The notes under the pieces: generated by a model
Told to the model about the DNA's origin: nothing
The model's database searches: none
What the model saw: the letters and a program-made list of their open reading frames with translations, nothing else
Source of the DNA: VXNE01 sp965116625
GTDB lineage: Bacteria > Pseudomonadota > Gammaproteobacteria > Pseudomonadales > Azotimanducaceae
NCBI GenBank assembly: GCA_965116625.1
Contig: OZ220717.1
Span: 434,001 to 498,000 of the forward strand
DNA: 64,000 nt
Direction: 5' to 3'
Shown: in pieces, positions 45,634-53,381 of the stretch
Layout of the letters: every line of letters starts with the position of its first letter
Position numbering within the stretch: position 1 is the stretch's first letter
Made by a program: the position numbers and the translations under genes

Positions 45634-46446
45634 CTACGCCGCCAGTTCGGCGCACCCCACCCGGGTGATGCTTCGGTCCTCCAGGCAATAGGCCGTCAGG
45701 TGACGACCCCATACGCACCCGGTGTCGAGGCCGATCATGTCCCGGTTGCCCGTCGCGCCGTCGAGCGCTGCCCAATGCCCGAACAGGATCGGCTCACGAA
45801 TGCGGGAAGGGAACTCGAACCAGGGCCGGAAGCCCGCTGGCGCACCGTCCAGGGACCCCTTGTGGGAGAAGTCCATCTCGCCGGCGGGTGTTACGAGACG
45901 CATCCGGGTGAAGTAGTTGGTAATGACCCGATGGCGATCCATGCCGACCAGCGAATCGGACCAGGCTTCGGGAGCGTTCCCGTACATCTGCCGAAAGAAG
46001 CTCCCGTACGCCTCGTCGTCGCGCATGACCGACTCCACCTCCCGCGCGCGGTCCTCGGCCTCGTGCAGCGTCCAGATGTGCGGCAGGCCGGCGTGCACCA
46101 TGACAAAGCCGTGCTCCCGGTGCATGAGCGGAAGTCCCCGCAGCCAGTGCGCGATCTCGAGCCGGTCCGGCGCGTGCAACAGTTCGTCGAAGGTATCCGA
46201 TGCCATCGTCCGGTGGCCGCCGAACACGATGGCGAGGAAGTGGAGGTCGTGGTTGCCCAGCACCGTCACGGCGGACCCGCCGAGAGACCTGACGAATCGG
46301 ACCGCGTCCAACGACTCGGGCCCACGGTTGATCAGGTCGCCGGTGAACCAGAGCCGATCCGCCCCGCTGCGGTAGCCGACCTTTGACAGAAGGGCCTCGA
46401 GTTGGGTGAAACAACCCTGCAGGTCACCGATGACATAGGTCGACAC
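45634..46446 (-). CDS. apaH: Symmetrical bis(5'-nucleosyl)-tetraphosphatase
   Basis: The 270-residue metallophosphatase cleaves Ap4A symmetrically to ADP. It shows STYVIGDLQGCFTQLEALL, GDLINRGPESLDAVRFVRSL and VTVLGNHDLHFLA, with later VMVHAGLPHIW. It follows apaG, with a gap of about 10 bases. Confidence 0.94.
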   Translation of the reverse strand: MSTYVIGDLQGCFTQLEALLSKVGYRSGADRLWFTGDLINRGPESLDAVRFVRSLGGSAVTVLGNHDLHFLAIVFGGHRTMASDTFDELLHAPDRLEIAHWLRGLPLMHREHGFVMVHAGLPHIWTLHEAEDRAREVESVMRDDEAYGSFFRQMYGNAPEAWSDSLVGMDRHRVITNYFTRMRLVTPAGEMDFSHKGSLDGAPAGFRPWFEFPSRIREPILFGHWAALDGATGNRDMIGLDTGCVWGRHLTAYCLEDRSITRVGCAELAA

Positions 46447-46456
46447 GACGGCGTCC

Positions 46457-46831
46457 TCAATGCACGACGTTGGGCACCGCCAGGGAGAACACGGGGATCG
46501 GAACGCGGAATTCGACGCCGTCGTCGGCGCGGAACTCGTAGTGACCCTGCATCGCGCCGACCGCGGTCTCCAGGACCGCGGCGCTCGTGTAGCGGAAGCG
46601 TTCGCCCGGAACCAGGCGCGGCTGCCTGCCCACGACCCCGGGGCCCTGGACCTCCTGCTTCTCCCCGTTCCCGTTCGTGATGAGCCAGCGGCGCCGCATC
46701 AGTTGGGCCGGCCGTTGGCCGGTATTCTCGATCACGATGGTGTACGCGAACACGTAGCGATTGGCGGCCGGGTCCGACTCTGCCGGAAGGTAGGCCGGCT
46801 CGACCGTCACTTTGAACTCGTGCTCGTTCAT
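46457..46831 (-). CDS. apaG: ApaG domain protein
   Basis: The 124-residue protein has RYVFAYTIVIENTGQRPAQL, RRRWLITNGNGEKQEVQGPG and GERFRYTSAAVLETAVGAMQ, the beta-sandwich ApaG pattern. Linked to the apaH operon; its biochemical role in bacteria is still unsettled. Confidence 0.93.
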   Translation of the reverse strand: MNEHEFKVTVEPAYLPAESDPAANRYVFAYTIVIENTGQRPAQLMRRRWLITNGNGEKQEVQGPGVVGRQPRLVPGERFRYTSAAVLETAVGAMQGHYEFRADDGVEFRVPIPVFSLAVPNVVH

Positions 46832-46927
46832 CGCCTTGCGGGGCCGATTCGGGCAAGCAAGAGTGATGTCAATCGTGAATGACGGAGTTCTACCGGTCCA
46901 ACCCGGTCACGGGCGGCATTCTGCCGG

Positions 46928-47746
46928 TCAACCGCGTCGTCCGTGAAGTTGATTCGACATTGCAACGAAACCGGAAACTCCTATCTCTTCCGCCCGTGAA
47001 CCCGGGTCGACGCCCAGGGCGGCCAGATCCAGGTCGAGCGATTGTAAGGCATTGCCCAACCGTTTGCGGCGCTGCCCGAACGCCGTCCGAACGACCGTGT
47101 GCAGCGCATCCATATCGAGGGCGGCCACGGGCGGCGGGCGCGGCGTCAGGCGAACGAACGTCGAAATGACCTTCGGCCGCGGCGAGAACGCGCCTGCCTC
47201 AACGTCAAGCATCGGCTCGATCTTGCAGTGGTACCGGGCTATGACCGAGAGGCGTCCCCGCGCACGCGTGCCCGGGCACGCCGCGAGGCGATCCGCCATC
47301 TCGGCCTGCAGCATGAAATGTGCATCGCGCACCGCCAGCCCGCTCGCGCAGGCGTCGAACAGGCGCATCATGATCGGTGCGGCGATGTTGTAGGGCAGGT
47401 TCCCGACGACGCGGACGTCGCCATCCGCGATTGCAGCGAAATCGGTCTCGAGAACGTCCGCCTCGATCACGTCCACGCGGGGAAAGCGGCGCCGCAATGA
47501 CCGCGCCAGGTCACGGTCCACCTCGATCACCGTCAGGTGGTCGCACGCGGCCGCGAGCGGGGCCGTGAGCGCGCCGCGGCCCGGGCCGATCTCTATCACA
47601 TGGTCGCTGGCCTCGACCGAGAGCACCGCAGCGATGGCTTCCACCACCGATGCGTCGGTGAGAAAGTGCTGGCCGAACCGTTTACGTGCGCGCGGCAATG
47701 CTGCCAGCCGGAATGCTCGCCCCGCCGCAACGGGACGACGAGTCAA
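46928..47746 (-). CDS. rsmA: 16S rRNA (adenine(1518)-N6/adenine(1519)-N6)-dimethyltransferase
   Basis: The 272-residue methyltransferase has ARKRFGQHFLTDASVVEAIA, the SAM motif IEIGPGRGALT and NLPYNIAAPIMMRLF (NLPY catalytic motif). It dimethylates A1518/A1519. It lies between surA and apaG, as in E. coli, but pdxA is missing from the cluster. Confidence 0.95.
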   Translation of the reverse strand: MTRRPVAAGRAFRLAALPRARKRFGQHFLTDASVVEAIAAVLSVEASDHVIEIGPGRGALTAPLAAACDHLTVIEVDRDLARSLRRRFPRVDVIEADVLETDFAAIADGDVRVVGNLPYNIAAPIMMRLFDACASGLAVRDAHFMLQAEMADRLAACPGTRARGRLSVIARYHCKIEPMLDVEAGAFSPRPKVISTFVRLTPRPPPVAALDMDALHTVVRTAFGQRRKRLGNALQSLDLDLAALGVDPGSRAEEIGVSGFVAMSNQLHGRRG

Positions 47747-47779
47747 ACCGCCGCCACCAGCAATCCGGGTCCGCCACGA

Positions 47780-49063
47780 TCAGCCGCCGGTTCGCAGCTC
47801 GACGAAGGCTTCGTCGCGGATCTCCTGCAGCCACTCCTGCAGTTTTTCCGCGAAGCGGCGCTCGTACAGCACCTGCATCGCCACGTTGCGCCGGGCCTCG
47901 TCCGATACGTCCTGGTTGCGGCGGTCCAGCACCTGCGCGATGTGCCATCCGAACTGGCTCTGGAACGGCTTGCTGTACTCACCGGCATCCAGCCCGGCTA
48001 TCGCTTCGCGAAACTCCGGCACGAACTCGGACCCGTCGCTCCAGCCCAGGTCGCCGCCCGCCATCGCGCTTCCCGCATCCTCGGAGTATTCCCTTGCCAG
48101 TTCGGCGAAGTCCTCGCCCGCCACGATGCGTTTGAGCAGCGATTGGGCGAGAGCCTGCGTCTCCTCGGGGGACCGGATCGCGGACGGCTCCACCAATATG
48201 TGACGCACATGCATCTGCGTCTGGCGCTGCTGACTCACGCCGCGTTTCTCAAGGAGCTGGATGACGTGAAATCCCAGGCTGTTGCGAATCGGATCCGCCG
48301 TCTCCCCGGGCTTCAGCCCGAGCACCTTTTCGCCGAACAGGCTCGGCAGTTCGGCAGCGCGCCGCCAACCCAGGTCGCCGCCCTCCAGCGCGGTGGCCGC
48401 GGCCGAATTCTCGATGGCCATTTGCGCGAAATCCGCACCCTTGCGGAGTCGCGCCACGATGTCATCGGCGGCGGCGGCGGCGCGGGCAACGGTGTTTTCG
48501 GAGGCGCCGCTCTCGACGGCAAGGAGAATGTGTCCCACGCGGTATTGGTCGGACGTCAGCTCGCGAAACGACGGCGATGCCATGAGGTCCTCGAGGTCCT
48601 GTTCGGAAATCGAGACCCGGCGGCCCACCATCAACTGCTGCAGGCGCTGCAACCGCAGCTCGCGCCGTATGTCCTCCCGGAACTTGCGATAGCTGATCCC
48701 GTCCTTTTCCAGCGCTTCCCTGAATTCATCCAGGGTCATCCGGCTCTCGGCGGCGAACGCGTTGATCCGTTGCGTCAACGTCTCGTCGTCGATGTCGACG
48801 CCGCGCTGGTTCGCCAACTGCAGTTGAATGCGTTCGCTGACCAGGCGCTCCATGAGCTGACTCATGATCGCATCCGGCGACGGCCTTGCGGCTTCCTCGC
48901 TCTCCTGGAGGCGCTGGTACACCGCGTTGTAGCGCTCCGCCAGCTCGGAAGCCAGCACGACGTCGTCGTCGACGATCGCCACGATCCCCTCAAGCTTCTC
49001 GACCGCGTGCAGCGAAGCCGCCGCGACCACCAGCGCCCCGGCCAGGAATCTCTCAACGTTCAT
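47780..49063 (-). CDS. surA: Periplasmic chaperone and peptidyl-prolyl isomerase SurA
   Basis: The 427-residue protein has a signal sequence (MNVERFLAGALVVAAASLHA), a SurA N-domain (AIVDDDVVLASELAERYNAV) and two parvulin domains (HILLAVESGASENTVAR, LGFHVIQLLEKRGVSQQRQT; HILVEPSAIRSPEETQALAQ, FGWHIAQVLDRRNQD). AAGGA spaced before ATG 49063 supports that start over the long upstream frame. It chaperones outer-membrane proteins, including the neighbouring LptD. Confidence 0.93.
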   Translation of the reverse strand: MNVERFLAGALVVAAASLHAVEKLEGIVAIVDDDVVLASELAERYNAVYQRLQESEEAARPSPDAIMSQLMERLVSERIQLQLANQRGVDIDDETLTQRINAFAAESRMTLDEFREALEKDGISYRKFREDIRRELRLQRLQQLMVGRRVSISEQDLEDLMASPSFRELTSDQYRVGHILLAVESGASENTVARAAAAADDIVARLRKGADFAQMAIENSAAATALEGGDLGWRRAAELPSLFGEKVLGLKPGETADPIRNSLGFHVIQLLEKRGVSQQRQTQMHVRHILVEPSAIRSPEETQALAQSLLKRIVAGEDFAELAREYSEDAGSAMAGGDLGWSDGSEFVPEFREAIAGLDAGEYSKPFQSQFGWHIAQVLDRRNQDVSDEARRNVAMQVLYERRFAEKLQEWLQEIRDEAFVELRTGG

Positions 49064-49136
49064 TCGCATCCTTGTCACCCAACAACCGATCGACCAAATA
49101 TGCGGGTCCGGCCCACATAAGCGCAATATCTCCCTG

Positions 49137-51449
49137 TCATCGCAGGGTCTTAAGCGGTCCGGACAGGGATTCCTCCCGGTACCCGGGGATTCCCCGGGAC
49201 AGCAGCGACTCCACCCGTCCGCCGACTCCCGCCAGACCGCGAAACACGAACTGCACCGCGACGCCCTCGTCGCTTTCCACTTCCCCAAGCGTCCCGCCGG
49301 GCGCGGGCTCGATGAGACGACGATACAACAACCGCGCCTGCCAGCAACAACTGGCATAGCCGAACCCTGCGATGATCTCGTTGCTGCGGGTGTTCTCAAC
49401 ATCGTAGTTCCACTTGCCGATGGCGCTCCACCGGTCGCTCAGGGGCCAGATCGCGGAGACTTCGCCCTGGTCGATATCGGAGTCGCGCCGCGCACGCCGG
49501 GCCAGGTTGAATATCCGGTCATTGCCGCTCCGATAGCGCAACGAAATAACGAACTCTTCTCCATCGCCGAGCTCGGGATCCCAGACACCACCGCCCCTGA
49601 CGGACAACCGCCCGATACGGGCGGCGATTTCGGCGGCAAACGCGGAGGCGGACCGCCCGGGATCAAGGGTGGCGGGACCGCGAAGCGCGACGCGCTGGTC
49701 CTCGAAGAACAGGATTCTCCCGACGCTCGCCCGCAGCCTTTCCCGGCCGGTCCGCCCGTCCAGCAGCCGGCTCGTCACGCCTATGGTCAACTGGTTGGCG
49801 TCGCCGATCCGGTCGAGCCCGGAGAACCGGTCACGCCGGAACAGCCGCGGATAGGAGAAGGTCGTGAAGGACGTATCGAACAACGGGAGCGCGTCCTGCG
49901 CCTCGTAGCCCTGGTACAGGTAGTAGCCCCGAGGCTCGAGAGTCCAGACAGCTCCATCGCCGACATCGCGGTCGAAATTGAGGCTGCCATCCAGGTCCGC
50001 GAAACCGATGGCGCGTTCCGGCGCCGGGTCCACCCCGAGACGAACGTCTTCCAGCAGGTAGCTGGTGTAGCGGTAGCCGGCACCGAGCTTTAGAGAACCC
50101 CAGGAGCGGAGGAACGGCAGTTGCAGGCGCGATTCGACATGCGCGCGCTCACCCGACACGCGCGGCGTCCCCCCGGGCGGGTCGAAGGCTGTCCAGGACG
50201 CTCCCAGCGTCCAACCCAGTGCGCCAAGCACGCGACTGCTATAGGTGAGGTCCAGCGCCGGCACGCGCCGATGCGGTTCGGACCGCAGTTCGAGCATCTG
50301 GAATGCCTGTGCCGAAAGACCCGCGGAAAGACCGCCGCGGCCGTAACGGATTTCGGCGAACCTTCGCAGGTGGCCCTGGCCGACCAGCTCCTGGTCGGTC
50401 CCCAGGTCCCGGAAGTAGTCGCGGTCGCTTACCGCCGCGTAATCGACGAACGTCGTGAAACCGCCGAAGGCGCCGCGGTGGCTCACGCGGGACAGCCAGC
50501 GATTCGAAGAAACGCCCGTCTCGGTCTCCCCGGCGTATCGCCGGTCGTCGGCGAGGATCGCGCCGACCACTTCCGTATCGGCGAAGCCGTTCAGGTGGCG
50601 GAACTCCGTCGTCAGGCCGGAGCCGCGCGCGGCCACGTGGCGCGGGGTCAGCGTCGCGTCGTAGTTCGGCGCAAGGTTCAGGTAGAACGGCGCCGCCAGG
50701 TCGACGCCATCGTCGCCGGAATAGTCCGCGTCGGGAAACAGGAATCCCGATTGCCGGTCATCCGAAACGGGAATCCGGAGCCACGGGGAATAGAAGATCG
50801 GTACTGGCCCGAGTTTCACCACCACGTTCCGGGCCCGCGCGAACGCCGTGTCCCTGCGTACTTCGATACGTTGCGTCTCGACGCGCCAGGTGTCGGTTCC
50901 CGGCTCACATCGCGTCAATCTGGCGCCTTCAACGGTCAATGCGTCGTCCCGGCGCTCCACGGCGGCGGCAACGCCGCGGAATTCGGGCTCGAACAGGACA
51001 AAGTCGACATCCTCGACGCGCACCCGCTCGCCCGACATGCCGAACGTCGCCGAGGAACCCGCCAACGCCACGCCCGGCTCGGTGAAGAGCAGGCCTTGCG
51101 GAAAAGAGATTTCGCGCGCTCCACCGGCCTCGCGAACCAGCGCGCGCTCGCCGGCGATCCTGCGATTGCCCTGTTCGAAGGAAACCGCGCCGGTGAATTC
51201 AACGCTTCCGTCGCGCGTGTACTCAAGCCGGTCGCCGCGCAACCGGGCCGGATGAGAATCCGCGCGCGCATCGAGCGGCAGGGGGAAGTCACGTTGCAGG
51301 TACATGCCACCGCAATACGCGGGCACGCTGGACTGGCGCGCGGCGTCCAGTTCGCCGCGCGGTACCCAATGCGCGTCGACAGCCGAGACGGCGCCCGCAC
51401 ACGGCCATGCGAAGGCGACGGCAAGGACGAGAGCGGCAGACCACTTCAC
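49137..51449 (-). CDS. lptD: LPS-assembly protein LptD
   Basis: A 770-residue outer-membrane barrel with an N-terminal signal peptide and OstA-like domain (LEYTRDGSVEFTGAVSFEQG). Cysteines for the two disulfides are seen: C46 (AYCGGMY), C181 and the C701-C702 pair (GYASCCWQA). It inserts LPS into the outer leaflet with LptE. It lies upstream of surA. Confidence 0.93.
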   Translation of the reverse strand: MKWSAALVLAVAFAWPCAGAVSAVDAHWVPRGELDAARQSSVPAYCGGMYLQRDFPLPLDARADSHPARLRGDRLEYTRDGSVEFTGAVSFEQGNRRIAGERALVREAGGAREISFPQGLLFTEPGVALAGSSATFGMSGERVRVEDVDFVLFEPEFRGVAAAVERRDDALTVEGARLTRCEPGTDTWRVETQRIEVRRDTAFARARNVVVKLGPVPIFYSPWLRIPVSDDRQSGFLFPDADYSGDDGVDLAAPFYLNLAPNYDATLTPRHVAARGSGLTTEFRHLNGFADTEVVGAILADDRRYAGETETGVSSNRWLSRVSHRGAFGGFTTFVDYAAVSDRDYFRDLGTDQELVGQGHLRRFAEIRYGRGGLSAGLSAQAFQMLELRSEPHRRVPALDLTYSSRVLGALGWTLGASWTAFDPPGGTPRVSGERAHVESRLQLPFLRSWGSLKLGAGYRYTSYLLEDVRLGVDPAPERAIGFADLDGSLNFDRDVGDGAVWTLEPRGYYLYQGYEAQDALPLFDTSFTTFSYPRLFRRDRFSGLDRIGDANQLTIGVTSRLLDGRTGRERLRASVGRILFFEDQRVALRGPATLDPGRSASAFAAEIAARIGRLSVRGGGVWDPELGDGEEFVISLRYRSGNDRIFNLARRARRDSDIDQGEVSAIWPLSDRWSAIGKWNYDVENTRSNEIIAGFGYASCCWQARLLYRRLIEPAPGGTLGEVESDEGVAVQFVFRGLAGVGGRVESLLSRGIPGYREESLSGPLKTLR

Positions 51450-51572
51450 CCCCGAAGCATGACAAATGAACGGCGCGCGTCATAGGTGCGGAACTGACTC
51501 CCGGCTGAACGGCATGGTCGCGCCGCGTTAGACTCCGGCGGCGCAAGTACATGGACGAGCAAGCGTCATTTC

Positions 51573-52538
51573 ATGAGTGACCGTGTTCGGCAACTGGAAG
51601 ACTGGTGCGCGGAACAGCTCGGCGCACTGGTCTCGTTCGAGCCGCTCGCACGGGAAGCGAGCACGCGCCAGTTCTATCGCGCGACGGCCTGCGATGGTTC
51701 CCGCATCGCCATGGATGCACCGCCGGAGACGGAGAACAATGCGCAGTTCCGTGCCCTTTCGGGGCTATTTCGGTCAAACGGCGTACCGGTGCCGGAAATA
51801 CTCGCGTTCGACCCGCGCGGGTTCCTGCTCGTTTCGGACTTCGGGGACTGCCGGTTCGACCACGCGTATGCCGCGGGTCGAGAAGAAGAATGCCTGGACC
51901 TGGCGCTCGAATCCTTGCTGCGCATCCAGTCCGTCGAGTCCGACGTCGTTCCCCCCTACGAGGTTTCGCGCTTTCGCGACGAACTCGGGATCTTCACCGA
52001 ATGGCTGGTACGGCGATTTCTTCGGCTTGAGACGCCTTCCTTCATCGACGGCGCCTGGGAAGCCCTGATCGGGGCGACACAAGCGCAACCCATGGTCACC
52101 GTGCACCGCGACTACCACAGCCGCAACCTGCTGCTTTGCGACGACGGGAGTCTCGGCATCGTCGACTTCCAGGACGCGCTGGTCGGACCGATGACTTACG
52201 ACCTCGTCTCGCTGCTCCGGGACTGCTACCACGTGTTTCCGGAAGCTACGGTCGCAGAGTGGCTGACGCGATACCTGCGCCGTTCGGACTGTGGCATGAA
52301 TGCGCACGGTTTTCGCCGTGCCTTCGACCTCACCGGCGTCCAGCGGCACCTGAAGGCGGCCGGGATCTTCGCCCGCCTCAAGCTGCGCGACGGGCGTGAC
52401 AGCCACCTGCAGGACATGGCACCGACTCTCGAACGCGTCGCTGGCGTGACAGGCGGATATCCGGAACTCGAGGACCTGAGCCGCTGGGTCGGAAACGTCG
52501 TCCTCCCCGCAGCGATTCGCGAGACGGGGCGGCCATGA
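51573..52538 (+). CDS. amgK: N-acetylmuramate/N-acetylglucosamine kinase AmgK
   Basis: The 321-residue protein has an aminoglycoside phosphotransferase-like fold: REASTRQFYRATACDGSRIA, HRDYHSRNLLLCDDGSLGIV and FQDALVGPMTYDLVSLLRD. AmgK phosphorylates the anomeric hydroxyl of MurNAc and GlcNAc for peptidoglycan recycling. It is divergent from lptD and overlaps murU by four bases, the Pseudomonas arrangement. Confidence 0.88.
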   Translation: MSDRVRQLEDWCAEQLGALVSFEPLAREASTRQFYRATACDGSRIAMDAPPETENNAQFRALSGLFRSNGVPVPEILAFDPRGFLLVSDFGDCRFDHAYAAGREEECLDLALESLLRIQSVESDVVPPYEVSRFRDELGIFTEWLVRRFLRLETPSFIDGAWEALIGATQAQPMVTVHRDYHSRNLLLCDDGSLGIVDFQDALVGPMTYDLVSLLRDCYHVFPEATVAEWLTRYLRRSDCGMNAHGFRRAFDLTGVQRHLKAAGIFARLKLRDGRDSHLQDMAPTLERVAGVTGGYPELEDLSRWVGNVVLPAAIRETGRP

Positions 52539-53200
52539 AGGCAATGATCCTGGCCGCCGGCCGAGGGGAACGCCTGCGCCCCCTCACGGATCGCATACCC
52601 AAGCCGCTGCTCCCGATTGCGGGGGAGGCACTGATCGTGCACCAGCTCGGCTGGCTTCGCCGTGCCGGCATCACCGACATCGTCGTCAACCTGCACCATC
52701 TCGGCACGCAGATCGAGGAACGCGTCGGCAACGGGCGCGACCTCGGGGTCAACGTCCGCTACAGCCGGGAAGAGACGCTACTGGACACCGGCGGCGGGGT
52801 CAGGGCCGCCCTGCCCCTACTCGGCCCAGCGCCGTTCCTCGTGCTGAACGGCGACATCTGGACCAACTACCCGTTCAACCGGCTGGCCGACCTGGCCCCG
52901 GCGGCCGGCCACCTCGTGCTGACACCGAAACCCGCCCATCGCGAAACGGCCGACTTCGCGCTGGCCGGCGGGCGCGTTCGGCGCAGCGGAAACGACGCCG
53001 ACGACCTGGTCTTTACCGGCATGGCCGTCATCAATCCCGCGCTGTTCGACGCCGCGCCCGAAGGGCCCTTCAACATCGCTCACGCCCTCTATTTCGACGC
53101 GGCCAACGCGGGCCGACTGACCGGAGAGGCGTTCCATGGCACGTGGTTCGACATCGGTTCTCCCGCCCAATTGAAGGCGGTTCGGAGGCTTACAGACTGA
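52535..53200 (+). CDS. murU: N-acetylmuramate alpha-1-phosphate uridylyltransferase MurU
   Basis: The 221-residue nucleotidyltransferase begins MKAMILAAGRGERLRPLTDR followed by IPKPLLPIAGEAL, the sugar-nucleotide signature, with VLNGDIWTNYPFNRL as a metal site. It converts MurNAc-1-phosphate to UDP-MurNAc, giving fosfomycin-tolerant recycling. Translation is coupled to amgK. Confidence 0.9.
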   Translation: MKAMILAAGRGERLRPLTDRIPKPLLPIAGEALIVHQLGWLRRAGITDIVVNLHHLGTQIEERVGNGRDLGVNVRYSREETLLDTGGGVRAALPLLGPAPFLVLNGDIWTNYPFNRLADLAPAAGHLVLTPKPAHRETADFALAGGRVRRSGNDADDLVFTGMAVINPALFDAAPEGPFNIAHALYFDAANAGRLTGEAFHGTWFDIGSPAQLKAVRRLTD

Positions 53201-53241
53201 AGGCAGGACGACCGCGGCCGCCAGCGCGAGACGGCACCGCA

Positions 53242-53250
53242 AAAAATGGG
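53242..53250 (+). promoter_or_regulatory. Upstream element shared by both TonB-receptor genes, copy 1
   Basis: The block AAAAATGGG and the following GG.ATA..CA.GA occur about 50 bases before the -35 of the first receptor gene. A similar block occurs at 57351, 51 bases before the -35 of the second. The matched spacing suggests a shared regulator site. Only two copies are visible, so chance cannot be excluded. Confidence 0.4.
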
Positions 53251-53291
53251 GGATAACCACGAGTCGACCGTCAATTCAATCCAATTTGGTG

Positions 53292-53320
53292 TTGACCACC
53301 ACCACCGTATTCGATACAAG
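53292..53320 (+). promoter_or_regulatory. Putative promoter of TonB-dependent receptor 1
   Basis: TTGACC (53292-53297) and TACAAG (53315-53320) are separated by 17 bases. The pair lies 62 bases upstream of the receptor ATG. Confidence 0.5.
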
Positions 53321-53381
53321 CAACCTTTCGGAACCCGCAGCAATACCGTTGCTGCGGGAGAAACATTTTCCGGAGGGAAAA

